Assembly (NCBI GenBank): GCA_025504975.1
Contig: JANUWI010000011.1
Location: 682,001-746,000, forward strand
Origin: Plenodomus lindquistii
Lineage: Eukaryota > Ascomycota > Dothideomycetes > Pleosporales > Leptosphaeriaceae
DNA length: 64,000 nucleotides
Direction of reading: 5' to 3'
Under the pieces are notes generated by a model, which made no database searches, was not told where the DNA came from, and was given only the letters and a program-made list of their open reading frames with translations. A program made the translations under genes and the position numbers. Of the stretch, positions 13,316 through 23,471 are shown in pieces. Positions within the stretch are counted from its first letter, which is position 1, and each line of letters opens with the position of its first letter.

Positions 13316-14434
13316 TCACAGGAACGTATTGCCAGCAATCGGACTTGTCCACTTTCCCTTCTTCGCAGCTCGCATCTCAGCGTATAAAGCTGGGTTGATA
13401 CCCTTCTTTTTGCATTTCTTAATTTCTGCCTCGGTCAATCCGCTAATATCGAAGCCACTCGCACTCCATTCACTGCTCGACTTGGAATTGCTTCTCTCCA
13501 TATTGATGGTACTCGGCGCGGGTGATCGCCGATGCTCAAGAGATGTAGTCGAATTGGAGTGGTTTGATGATAGCTTCGAGGGATTGGAAGTGCGATTGAT
13601 TGTTACTTCCCGTTCTATGACGAGGCGGCTAGGCGATGGGGGCTTTTCGTCCACTCTACGAGGCATCATCTTGCGGAAGAGGGATTGCGGTGTATGATGG
13701 TCTAGGCTGCCGTATTCCAGTGGTGTCTCTGCCGGTGTTGAAGACCGTCCCGAGCTCCCGCTTGAAGACTTTGATGAAAGCGCTTTCAAGGACGCCGTCT
13801 TGGAAGAAGCGGGCTTTGGAACAATCTCTGCGAATGTTGGAGTGACAGGCGAATCCTCTTGTCGCTCATCTTCTTCCTGACTGCCATCTTCATCTTCTAA
13901 AGTGAAGAATTCTGGAGGAGGTGCTTGAGCTTCAGGAGGGTCGCGATAGTCACCGCTCGCATTGGTCGCTACGGATGCTACAGAGGCGATAGTCTCAAGT
14001 GATGGTTGTCGGCGCAAATGAAGAGGAATCTTCTTGTTGGTTCGGTAAGAGTTGAGACCTCTGGAGCGCCGCCGTTGAGGGACAGGAGGACTTGGCTCGG
14101 ATGGTTCTGTCGGTGCTCTGAGGGGATAGGAGAATTTGTGGCTAGGCGTGGTGGTTACAACGGGTTCAACTGGATGCGCGCGAAGAGGATTCACGATTGA
14201 TGGTGTCTCATGGCGAGAAGTCGGTCGAGTCGATGGCTGGCTGTTGACAGAATTTGAGCGACTTCGCGATATGGGCGGGGGAATGGCTTCATCTGAATCT
14301 TGGGCGTCGGAGTCGTCGGAGTCGTCAAAGTCGAATCGCTGAAATCGCTGCTGGTCTTGCAGCTTCTGTGCCTCCAATGCGGCTCGTGGAGAGCGTCGAA
14401 TAGAGGGTGGGAGGGCGGCGTCGTAGTCGTCCAT
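13316..14434 (-). CDS. Uncharacterised disordered protein with conserved C-terminal motif, 372 aa
   Basis: Single open frame on the minus strand. I chose the ATG at 14434 because its context is ideal (ACCACCATGG); an ATG 24 nt upstream (14458) is possible, and the frame further up has no ATG. The first 320 residues are Ser/Pro/Arg-rich with acidic stretches (FDFDDSDDSDAQDSDE) and look disordered. The last 45 residues differ: GFDISGLTEAEIKKCKKKG followed by INPALYAEMRAAKKGKW, a compact predicted helix-turn-helix-like segment that I believe recurs at the C-terminus of homologues in other filamentous fungi. I do not know a function. It is divergent from sog2, about 950 bp apart. Confidence 0.72.
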   Translation of the reverse strand: MDDYDAALPPSIRRSPRAALEAQKLQDQQRFQRFDFDDSDDSDAQDSDEAIPPPISRSRSNSVNSQPSTRPTSRHETPSIVNPLRAHPVEPVVTTTPSHKFSYPLRAPTEPSEPSPPVPQRRRSRGLNSYRTNKKIPLHLRRQPSLETIASVASVATNASGDYRDPPEAQAPPPEFFTLEDEDGSQEEDERQEDSPVTPTFAEIVPKPASSKTASLKALSSKSSSGSSGRSSTPAETPLEYGSLDHHTPQSLFRKMMPRRVDEKPPSPSRLVIEREVTINRTSNPSKLSSNHSNSTTSLEHRRSPAPSTINMERSNSKSSSEWSASGFDISGLTEAEIKKCKKKGINPALYAEMRAAKKGKWTSPIAGNTFL

Positions 14435-15384
14435 GGTGGTGTTTGGCGATTGTAGCATATTGAGGAAGAGCGCGCCCGTTGGGACTAAGAAACGGTCCCA
14501 AGTTGCGCGGGTTGGGTAGCCTGACACGAGCAATGATGACGCAGACACGGGCTGACAGCAGTCAGGCGTTGGCTTGACACTAGCGCAAACTTAGTTGAGC
14601 TGATTGTACCTGCATTCCCGTCGGCGCTGAGATGTGACGACCTGGCCATTGTGGCAGCACGTGCGACATGTACTGGAGAGGTGGGATTGGGAGATGCTGA
14701 ATGCAGGTCTGCACTGTGGTGCTGATGTTGGAGTTGAGGTCGATACGATACGGACGTGTCTCAAACGGCCCAGTCTGTTTACAGCCAGCCGACCGTTCAA
14801 ACGGGTGTTCGCTAGGATGCGCGTCCGGCGGGCTCGCATTCGTTGATGCACAGGCGTGGACGGGTGGCTTTCAGAGTCTGTCCGGCGGCACACAACACAG
14901 ACGGCAACATCACGTGCCGGGTCCTGTGTATATAGTTTACTCTACTCTAGACTGTGGTGGTTGGAGCGCGTTTCGACGGGCCCAGACGTGTAGCAGACGC
15001 GCAGTAGGCTGGGTTCAGCGTATTCGGGAGTCAGGAACCAGGGCGTGGCAGGTTTCGAGAGAGGCCCTGACAGGCTGCGGCCAAGCAACTAGGCGGGCCG
15101 GGGGTCATGGACGTTGTCCAGACTGCTCCTTACTTGGCTGCAGTCTGCAGTCTGAGTCTGCAGTCTACAGTCTACAGTCTTACAGCCCATTTGCGAGTAT
15201 ACTACCACCACTGTCACCACTGTCACCACCACCACCACCACTACTACTACTACTACCACCACCACTACCACCACCACTACCACCACCACTACCACCACCA
15301 CCACCACCGCACAGCACACAACATCCCCTCCAGCATGCCCGCAAACCTTTGTGCCGCCACCCTGCCAGGCTGATCTCGCTCACC
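14435..15384. promoter_or_regulatory. Divergent intergenic region between 13316-14434 and sog2
   Basis: About 950 bp separate the two start codons and must hold both promoters. Imperfect CAGTCTGCAGTCTACAGTCT-type repeats lie at 15141-15185. A long CAC/TAC trinucleotide run at 15201-15308 lies just upstream of the sog2 ATG, probably in its leader. No specific transcription-factor site is claimed. Confidence 0.5.
15201..15308 (+). repeat. CAC/TAC trinucleotide repeat in the sog2 leader
   Basis: About 108 bp made almost entirely of CAC, CTA/TAC and ACC triplets, with two CTGTCAC interruptions at its left end. It ends 76 bp before the sog2 start codon at 15385. Both strands are open through it (poly-His or poly-Val), but no start or conserved context supports translation, so it is treated as non-coding. 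Confidence 0.9.
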
Positions 15385-18366
15385 ATGAGCAACGACGCTC
15401 CCACGCCCATCTCCGACGACGAGGTGCTGGCCCTCACAAAGGCCGCCTTTGAGCACTCGCGCCAGGACATTGGCCACCGCGCCGCCGCCGACGGCACCCC
15501 ACGCGAACTGCAGCAGCAGCCGGGCATCACAATCGACCTGGGCCACAAGAACATTGCCCGCCTGCCCGACGAGGTCATCGACGTGATCCGCAGCGAGATC
15601 GAGAGGTGTGCCACACAACATACATGCGCCCGGGGTACTCGACGTGGCCCCTTGCTGACACGCCCCCAGGCTCGCCCTCTCCCACAACCTGCTGTCCACG
15701 CTGCCTTTGCGCCTGATCGAATGCAAGCGCCTCCGCTACCTCAACGTGCGCTACAATGCCATGCGCGAGATCCCCGCCGCCGTCAGTCCACCCGCGCGCC
15801 ATGCGCACGTGCTTTGCAGCGCTGACCCCCACAGATCCTTGACATGACGTCGTTGGAGATTTTGGACGTGAGCAGGAACAAGATCAAGCACATCCCGCCC
15901 AAGATTGCACACTTGACCTCGCTCAAGGTGCTGGCTATTGCCAAGAACAAGATCGAGTCCTTGCCCGTCTGTCTCGGAGACATTGGCAGTCTGCAGGTGC
16001 TCAAGTTGGACGGCAATCCCCTCGTATTCCCGCCACCCGACGTGTGCACCATCAACGACAAGACGCCCTCGCCTGCAAACGAGAACGAGCGAGATGCAGT
16101 CATTGCGACGCAGGTCAAGCGCTTTATGCGTCAGCAGGCCTCCAAGGAGCGACAGCGCGTCGAACTAGAGCGTCTGCGCATCGAGTCGTCGGGCGACGAA
16201 AGCTGGACCGAGAGCAACCCAGAGACGCCTCGCCCTTCCAAGCGGCCTAATGGAGGACGGTTCCCTGTGAGGCCTAGTCTAGGAACCATTGATGGCTTTC
16301 CGGACAACAAGGCTGAATCGCCAGGCGTGCCTGCACCACCAATCCCCACCCGGTCCCACTTTCGCATCCCGTCTACGACAAGCAACGGTGGATCCAAACG
16401 ACCTCCCATCTCACCTTTGGCACTCCCGAATGGGCTTGGAAGCAATGAGCGGAATCGGAGTCAGAGCGAGGGTGCTGGTCCTTCTACGCATCGTCAGAAG
16501 CGCATGGGCATATACACTAACAAGGCCTCTGAGCTGGGGTCTGTAGACGAGTTGCGGAAAACAAGCCATTTCCGCGGCTTCAGCCAGGGAATCGTCGTTC
16601 CCAACAACTCAGCCCCTAATGGCCTGCCAGGGCCTGCTACAGCTGGTGGATATGGAGATACTGGCACAGTCAGGTCGCTTGCGAATCGCCCGCTATCTGA
16701 CGTGCGTGAACACAGGCGCGTGTCTAGGGCTCCCGACATTGTTGTTGAGGCCGCAAAGAACTTTCTCTACGCCATTTCACAGCTTCATGACTGTATCTCA
16801 CACATGGTGCGAAGCATCAAACTGACTGCTGCATCCAAAGACAGTCTTCGCCGGAAAGAAGACTTTTATCGCCGTTATTCGTCGACCTATCTCAACATAC
16901 GGGCGCTCAGCGAGGTGTTACGCAAGTTTGACAAACTCGTCGAAGAAGATGAAGAAGATGCGCAAAAGCTCTCTAGGAGCGTATACATGTATGCACTGAG
17001 GTGTCTCGACTCATTCATGTCCATCAGTCTCTCCATCGCCGAGAATCGCACCGAAATTGTTCACAACGCAAACCCACAGGTCATGCGTACGTTTCTGTTC
17101 TTGCAGCAAGGCAGCTTGATCGAAATGAGGAATGCATGCTCAATCTTAGGCGCCCATTTCAAAGACACTTCAGTTCCATTACGCAAGTCGAGTACTCTGG
17201 ACACTACAGCGACAGTGCGCGCTAGACCTACAAGAGCCCGTCGGTTCCAGACCTCACCGCCGCAACGAAACCCCTATCAAATGCCTCCCACAGTCATGTT
17301 GCACAGCAACGACAACAGTCGATCGAACACCCTGACTAGCATCAGCGCGGCTACGCCACGATCTGGAGAGTCATTCTCTACGATAGCAACATCCATGTCT
17401 CGGTCCAATACGCTGAACAGCAGCTTCGACGAGGCAGACGAAGACGGCCAATTTGATAGAGTCTACTCCAAACTTCGCAACGCATCCGATAGCTGCAGAA
17501 CCTCAATCCCAAGGATCACAGCCCTGATGAGAGAGCAATACGACAATCTTCTCCGCGAACTAGACTCTGAACACCCCCGCATCAAGGCCCTTGCAGGTCT
17601 CATAGAGAAGAGCAACGAAGTCTACCAAATGACGCTACCCTTGGCGACACACCTATCCCAAATGCAGCTCAAAGACAGCTTCATCCGCAGCCAGCCCGAC
17701 TTCTGGCAGCAATGCATGAGTTTCATCAAGGTACGGCGCCACCAAACATGTTTCACACATGATGTTTCCAAAATCAAAACATGTTTCATCTCACCTCAAC
17801 TTTCCTATGCTAATCATTTGTTTCAGGCCTGGCAAGAACTAGCCGTCGCATACACGCAACAAGGCAAAGACCACAAACTGCTGTCTAGCGAAGTGAAGCA
17901 GCTTATGAAGCCGCTGCATCGGACCGTCAAGGACGCTAGTCTCGCCATCAACGACAGTCCTTGGTCCCACCTCACCTCTAATAATCCTGGGCTGATGGGC
18001 CCACCGTCACTCTCCTCGTTCACATCGCGCACCCCACATCCTCGCCTCTATGCAAACAGACCAAATGGCACAATGTCCTCCAGTGGCGGCGGTCCGTTCC
18101 CCGGCCCAATCAACACGAGCATTCCCGCCATGTCCTCAGTCTTCTCAGCGCACCCCTACTCGACGAGCAGTTTTGGGAGCCATGGGAGTCAGGGGTCAGG
18201 TGGATACGGAACACCTGTGCCCGCGACACCGCTCAGTGCAGCGCTGGGCGCCGCAGCACAAGCCACCGTGCCGAATACCCCGCGATTGACATCCCAGGGC
18301 TCCAACACGCTGAATGTTTTTGAGCGCGCAGATCGCCTGTTGAGCAATACTAGTCGACGTATCTAA
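15385..18366 (+). CDS. SOG2: Leucine-rich-repeat RAM-pathway protein Sog2, 922 aa
   Basis: Exons 15385-15605, 15670-15781, 15835-17730 and 17827-18366 join in phase. The N-terminus carries leucine-rich repeats (ALSHNLLSTLPLRLIECKRL, LEILDVSRNKIKHIPPKI, LKVLAIAKNKIESLPVCL, LQVLKLDGNPLVFPPPDV). A long Ser/Pro-rich linker follows, then the SOG2 domain beginning near IVVEAAKNFLYAISQLHDC and continuing through RSVYMYALRCLDSFMSISLS. In yeasts Sog2 binds the germinal-centre kinase Kic1 and activates the NDR kinase Cbk1, controlling polarity, cell separation and the wall; the same role at hyphal tips is expected here. The second donor is GTCAGT, slightly off consensus. The last intron (17731-17826) is 96 nt and stop-free, so retention would add 32 residues without a frameshift. 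Confidence 0.93.
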
Positions 18367-19226
18367 GACGGCCTTGTCGTATCACAAGATCGACCCATGG
18401 ACGGACACAGTACCATGCAAAAAAACCGGCCAAGCTGACCACGAATCCATTCTTTCCCTCCCATTCCACTGGCGTTGATTGCATCAATCTCCTGTCTTTC
18501 ATCTGCTCCTGCCCCTGCTCCTTTAGCGTCGGCGTTTCGTCCGGATTGCACTCATTTTTTTTTTCCTTTTTTGCATAGGATAGGTTTCATCGGTGTATAT
18601 CGTATTGTATTGGCTGTTGCGACGATACTTGCATGAGAGATGGGCGAAGTGTAACAGCGTTACATGCATCTCTCTAAGCGATTCATCACACGCAAGGAAT
18701 GTGGATAACGCACTGCATAGCATGGGTTTTTGGCGTTGTAGATTGGGTTCTGTAAGCTTGCTGGATCGTTTGATGGGTATGGTTGGGATTTGATTAATGT
18801 GCTTTGTGGGGTATGAAAGGCGTACGGAACTGGCTGCAGAATCCAATTTGGGCTACTTGTTCGCTGGCTTTGTGCAAGGCAGGCGATCACCGTGACTGAT
18901 TGGGGATCTTTGTTCGCTTGAATGGAGATGCTCTCGCAATGTACTGTTCTTGAAAATCAAGAGTGATGGATGTGTATGGATCTGACACCGTTAGCTGGGA
19001 AGTGAAGTAAAGCAGAATATTCAAATCGTGTGTTTGAAAGTGTGTGCTTTGTAAAGGAATGAAGGGACTCGCGGGCTAGAGAGTGTCACTATGCAGATGT
19101 GCAGGAATCTGAACTGACATCATGTATCTTCTATCATATGTGTAAATGACTGGCCGCTTTAAGTGACCCCCAGCTCCATCAAAACATCCTGGCTGCCCAC
19201 CATCGACCTGAAGTCACCTCACCACA
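18367..19226. other. Convergent 3' intergenic region between sog2 and the aldo-keto reductase
   Basis: About 860 bp between two stop codons. It contains T-rich runs near 18555-18575 suitable for polyadenylation signals. Several short open frames have no plausible composition. I see no gene. Confidence 0.5.
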
Positions 19227-20296
19227 TTAATTTCCCCCCTCAAGAGGCGGTGTATCAGCGTAGCAAGCCGCCATGAAGCTCTCGGGATACCTCTCCCCAG
19301 ATACCACGGCAGCCTCACAAGCCTTGCGAATCGCCTGCTCCTCCTCCTTACTCAACTCCACCTTCACACTCCCAATATTCTCGTCCAACCTCTCAATCTT
19401 GGTCGTACCCGGAATAGGAAAAATATCCTCGCCCTGCGCCAAAAGCCACGCCAGCGTCAACTGACCCGGCGTAACACCCTTCTTCTTTGCCAGCGAAGAA
19501 ATTTCATCCACGAGCTTGAGATTCTTTGGGAAATTCTCTTTGCTGAAGCGAGGTGCATAACGGCGGAAATCAGTCTCATCAAAGTCGTCGGGCGACTTGA
19601 TAGTGCCCGTCAACATGCCCCTGCTCAACGGCGAATACGCAACGACTGCAACGCCCAGCTCGCGACACGTCTTGAGTAAATCGACCTGAGGGCTCTCAAT
19701 CTCGAGCGCAAAGGGCGAGTACTCGATTTGTACGGCGGAGATTGGGTGGACTTTGTGCGCGCGACGAAGAGTCTCGGATGAGACTTCGGAGAGACCGAGG
19801 TACTTTATCTTGCCGGCTTGCTTGAGCTCCGCCATGCCTTGTACCGTCTTCTCAATCGGGGTTTTTTGGTCGACGCGGTGGCAGTAGTAGAGGTCGATTT
19901 GCTGGATGCCGAGGCGCTTGAGGCTCTTTTCCACGGCTTGCTTGGCGTACTCTGGTGTGCTGTTGATTACGCCGTCTTTCATGGCGAATTTTGTGGCGAG
20001 GAAGATGTCGTTGCGCTTGGAGGGGTTGGCGGCGAACCATTTGCCAATGAGGTCTTCGTTGTCGCCGTAGCTGGGGATGTGTTATGGTCTTTATATCTTC
20101 AATCTGTGGGGGGGGGAGCTTACATGTCTGAGGAGTCCCAGAATCGCTCGCCAACTTTGTATGCGTGGTCGAGGACGGCAAGACGCTCGCTGTCAGACTT
20201 GGGGGTGCCGTAGAAGGCGGACAGTCCCATGGCACCAAATCCTAGGCGGTTGACTTGAGGGCCATCGCGGCCAAGAGGGGCTGTTGGTAGAGACAT
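19227..20296 (-). CDS. Aldo-keto reductase, 338 aa
   Basis: Two exons, 20296-20124 and 20070-19227, with a GTAAGC donor and CCCAG acceptor. The protein is a full-length (alpha/beta)8 NADPH-dependent oxidoreductase that reduces aldehydes or ketones to alcohols. The AKR tetrad is visible: Asp54 and Tyr59 in WDSSDIYG, Lys85 in LATKF, His122 in YYCHRVD. Cofactor-binding landmarks follow: AYSPLSRGMLTG, then IPGTTKIERLDENIGS near the C-terminus. It resembles the AKR8/AKR13 (YakC, pyridoxal-reductase-like) group, including the N-terminal GFGAMGLSAFYG; physiological substrate unknown. Start codons of this gene and of the CoA gene at 20801 lie 504 bp apart, head to head, but nothing shows the two are functionally linked. 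Confidence 0.92.
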
Positions 20297-20800
20297 TGTA
20301 AATGGCAGTTCTCGGGTGTAGAAGAAGTCTGAGTGTTGGTTGGGAGGTCGGGGGTCGTCCAGCGCCCGCTCATTATATACTCAAGCTACTTCTTGATGTC
20401 ACTGTTCATCGTTATGTCCATACTCTGCTTATCACCGTTAAATCCGAATAGTAGCTGGTGATCGAGCGGGGCGTTCTTCCCCAATGCTATGGAATGACGT
20501 GATACGCATCATCGATGCCGATTTGGAGCCGAACAGATTCCCGGCATCCAATTCTTAGCAAAGTGCTGTCCTTTGGTTTCGGTGGTAAAGACGCCACATG
20601 CAGGAACTCGCAGGCGGGGTCGTAGTCGTTGAAGCTTATCGATAGCCAACCTCGACGTAGGCGCCAGGCCTCTTACAATTCATGCCTCTCACTATTTCGC
20701 ACTTGTCATGCTGCCGCGACATCCCACAGACATGTTCCCCCTCCCACACGCAATCTCCAACCTCTTCTGAAGATCATCTCGACGCACAACTCCTGTCACT

Positions 20801-21601
20801 ATGCCTGTCGAGATACGCGACCTGAAGCCCCTGGAACTCAGGCCTGTACAACATCAAGTCCACGATCCAATGACAGTCGACCCTTTTGCTTTCAACCACC
20901 AGGATGATGACAAGATCCATGTTCTCCTCTGTGCATCCGGCTCAGTCGCTACCATCAAAATCCCCAACATTGTCAATGCGCTCGCGAGGCACCAGAACAT
21001 AAGGATCCGCCTGATATTCACCACAGCGGCGCGCCATTTCCTCCAGGGTCAGAGTGAAGAACAGCCATCAATAGAAGAAATAGAGGCCTTGCCAAATGTT
21101 GACGCTGTGTATTTTGACGAAGACGAGTGGCGGGAGCCCTGGAAACGGGGCAACAAGATTCTTCACATTGAGCTGCGCCGCTGGGCAGACATTATGATAA
21201 TTGCGCCCCTCAGCGCAAACGAACTTGCGAAAATAACGCAGGGCTGGTCCGACAATCTTCTCCTTTCTGTTGCGCGCGCCTGGGACACTACGGGCTTGAT
21301 CGACCCTGTGAGGAATATACCAGGTGTGCAATGGCCACGACAAGATGGTGTGCCGAAGAAGAGGATTCTGGTTGCACCAAGTATGAATACGGCCATGTGG
21401 TTCCAGCCTGTTACGAAACAACAGGTGCAAGTGTTGGAGGAAGAGTGGGGCTTCAAGAATGGTGGGTGGTTTGAGGTGTTGCAGCCCATGGAGAAAGAGT
21501 TGGCGTGTGGCGACATTGGAGGAGGGGCGATGAAGGACTGGAAAGAAATCGTCGGTGTGATTGAGGAGAGGCTGGGTTTGGGTGGTGGCGATGCGTGCTG
21601 A
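20801..21601 (+). CDS. Phosphopantothenoylcysteine decarboxylase (PPCDC), 266 aa
   Basis: An intronless flavoprotein of the HFCD family. PPCDC decarboxylates 4'-phosphopantothenoylcysteine to 4'-phosphopantetheine in CoA synthesis. The Rossmann-like flavin fold begins VLLCASGSVATIKIP (about 41-55). The catalytic set is complete: His122 in LHIELRRWAD, Asn196 in the PSMNTAMW motif, Cys236 in the LACGDIGGGAM substrate-clamp. APLSANELAKI (135-145) is the usual flavin/oligomer segment. Yeasts use hetero-oligomers of Hal3, Vhs3 and Cab3 in which only some subunits carry the Cys; here one short protein has every catalytic residue, so a homotrimer is likely. It lacks the long acidic tail and N-terminal extension of yeast Hal3, so a phosphatase-inhibitor role is less certain. 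Confidence 0.93.
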   Translation: MPVEIRDLKPLELRPVQHQVHDPMTVDPFAFNHQDDDKIHVLLCASGSVATIKIPNIVNALARHQNIRIRLIFTTAARHFLQGQSEEQPSIEEIEALPNVDAVYFDEDEWREPWKRGNKILHIELRRWADIMIIAPLSANELAKITQGWSDNLLLSVARAWDTTGLIDPVRNIPGVQWPRQDGVPKKRILVAPSMNTAMWFQPVTKQQVQVLEEEWGFKNGGWFEVLQPMEKELACGDIGGGAMKDWKEIVGVIEERLGLGGGDAC

Positions 21602-22119
21602 ATTACCGACCTGGAGCTGTTCTTTCAACGTCAGACGGATTCAGACCGCGGCGTCATCAACGAAGTTGCGAATCTTTACCCCTCTGTTTGTTATGATAGC
21701 AGTGTACACGCCACCGCAACTCTCATACAGTACGATCGCGGGTTCCAGACGCTCTCCTGGCCTCTTCACCCAGTCTTTCGTGTATACAGGTTCCAGAGGT
21801 GGTACTGAGTGAAGCAGTCAAGTCTCAACTAACTTGCTGCTCATTGAGCAAGATAGTCACGTTATCTCACGTACTACGCGCCTCTTCTTCAGGCCGGTGG
21901 TGGATGATGGCGCGTCTTTTAATGTTGTTGTGGTGACGATGGAGCAATCTGGAGCGTTTGCTGTATGTAGTGACTGGCTTTCACCTGAGTGGTTTACCAG
22001 GCAACGAAAGCAGGGCTCGTGCAGCGACGAGCCTATATCTGGTTCCTACTCATACGTCAGTCTCTCTAGCCACGATAATGCGATTTTAGTCTGCGCCCTC
22101 CCCGCGCTCTCACCTATTC
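21602..22119. promoter_or_regulatory. Intergenic region upstream of the Aurora kinase gene
   Basis: About 520 bp between the PPCDC stop and the Aurora start. Open frames are short and have no recognisable composition. It presumably holds the PPCDC terminator and the Aurora promoter. Confidence 0.4.
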
Positions 22120-23471
22120 ATGTTACGGCAATCTAAATCCTCGACCAAGACTTCGTCAACCAGTCTTGCAGCTATGGCAGCGCTCAAACTTGATAGAAGA
22201 TCTCGAGGATCATCTGCCGTAACGAAAACCGCCCAGAGAGGCTCGATATTCACTGGCCTGAAACTATTGGTACGCCCTCAGCTGTCACCTTATGCTTGCC
22301 TTGACTTGCATAACTGACATTGCAGCCCAGATCTCTCACACCACGTCTAAAATCAACAACAAACTGCGAACTCAAGACGACACCAAAGTCACCAAGCCAA
22401 AAGCAACAGGAAAGACAACAAACAAGCAGGAGACGTTGGAGCGCGCTATTACCAACCCTTCACATGACAGTGAAATATCGCAGGCCTCCACAGCGGAAAC
22501 CCTCGCCTCCAAACTGCGACCAGACAACTACGCACCCCCAGCTGCGCTACCGCACCCAACGCTCACAGCCCGCGACTTTGAACTCGGCGGATCCCTCGGT
22601 CGCGGGGCTTTCGGATGCGTTTACCTTAGTCGCCACCGAACTACGAATTACATCTGCGCACTCAAGATTATCTCTAAAGCGCAATGCACATCAGCCTCCG
22701 AAGAGAAGCTCATTCGCCGCGAGTTAGAGATTCACCAGCATCTAACACACAAAAACATTCTCAAGCTACTCTCCTGGTTCCACGACGACAAGAGCATCTA
22801 TCTCGTCCTCGAGTACGCTGCAGGCGGGAGCCTATACAGCCGAATGAAGAAACAGCCCAAAAGACGCTTTGACGAGAAGGCCACCGCAGGTTTCATTGCC
22901 CAGATGGCGTCAGCCCTGCGCTACATGCACTCCAAGCACATCATGCACCGCGACATCAAGCCGGAGAACATTCTCCTCGGCCTGCATTCTGAGATCAAAC
23001 TCGCAGACTTTGGATACAGCGTGCACTCCGAATCTGGTCTGCGGTCGACCGTCTGCGGCACGCTTGACTACTACTCCCCTGAAGTTGCGCTGATGCTACA
23101 GAAGCCGGGGGAGAACCAGGAGTACTACACTAATGCGATCGACCAGTGGAGTCTAGGGGTGTTGACTTACGAACTGTTGGTGGGCAAGCCGCCGTTCAAG
23201 ACGAAGAGCTCGCAAGCGACGCAGAAGAAGATTGCGGATTTCACAGGGAAGGGGCTGAGAATCCCAGGCCACGTCAGTGAGGAGGCTGGGAAGCTCATTA
23301 AGGAGGTAAGTGCTATGAATATGATTCTACGTTCAAGCGGGTTGTGAGCTCTTCAGGGTTGAATGCTAACTATATATATAGTTGCTCAATCTTGATGCGG
23401 AAAAGCGCATGAGTCTTGACGATGTGCTCCGCCATCCTTGGATCAAGAAGAATGTGGAGATGGTTGACTAG
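22120..23471 (+). CDS. Aurora-type mitotic protein kinase (Ipl1-like), 404 aa
   Basis: Exons 22120-22269, 22331-23305 and 23382-23471. The kinase domain starts after about 130 basic, low-complexity residues. Glycine loop GSLGRGAFGCVY (138-148), Lys162 in CALKII, HRD 256-258 in MHRDIKPEN, DFG 276-278 and a T-loop ending RSTVCGTLDYYSPE. CGTLDY after the activating Thr290 is a strong Aurora mark, and the last exon ends in the Aurora-like 'LRHPWIKKN'. Fungi usually have one Aurora, the chromosomal passenger kinase that corrects kinetochore-microtubule attachment. The first intron must use the AG at 22330, not the nearer AG at 22325, to stay in frame. The start could also be the internal ATG at 22174; the N-terminus is the least certain part. 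Confidence 0.9.

Noticed and set aside
14701..15384. Open frame extending sog2 leftwards through the triplet repeat
   Set aside because: No conserved sequence; it would translate the triplet repeat. The ATG at 15385 has good context and directly precedes the LRR region.
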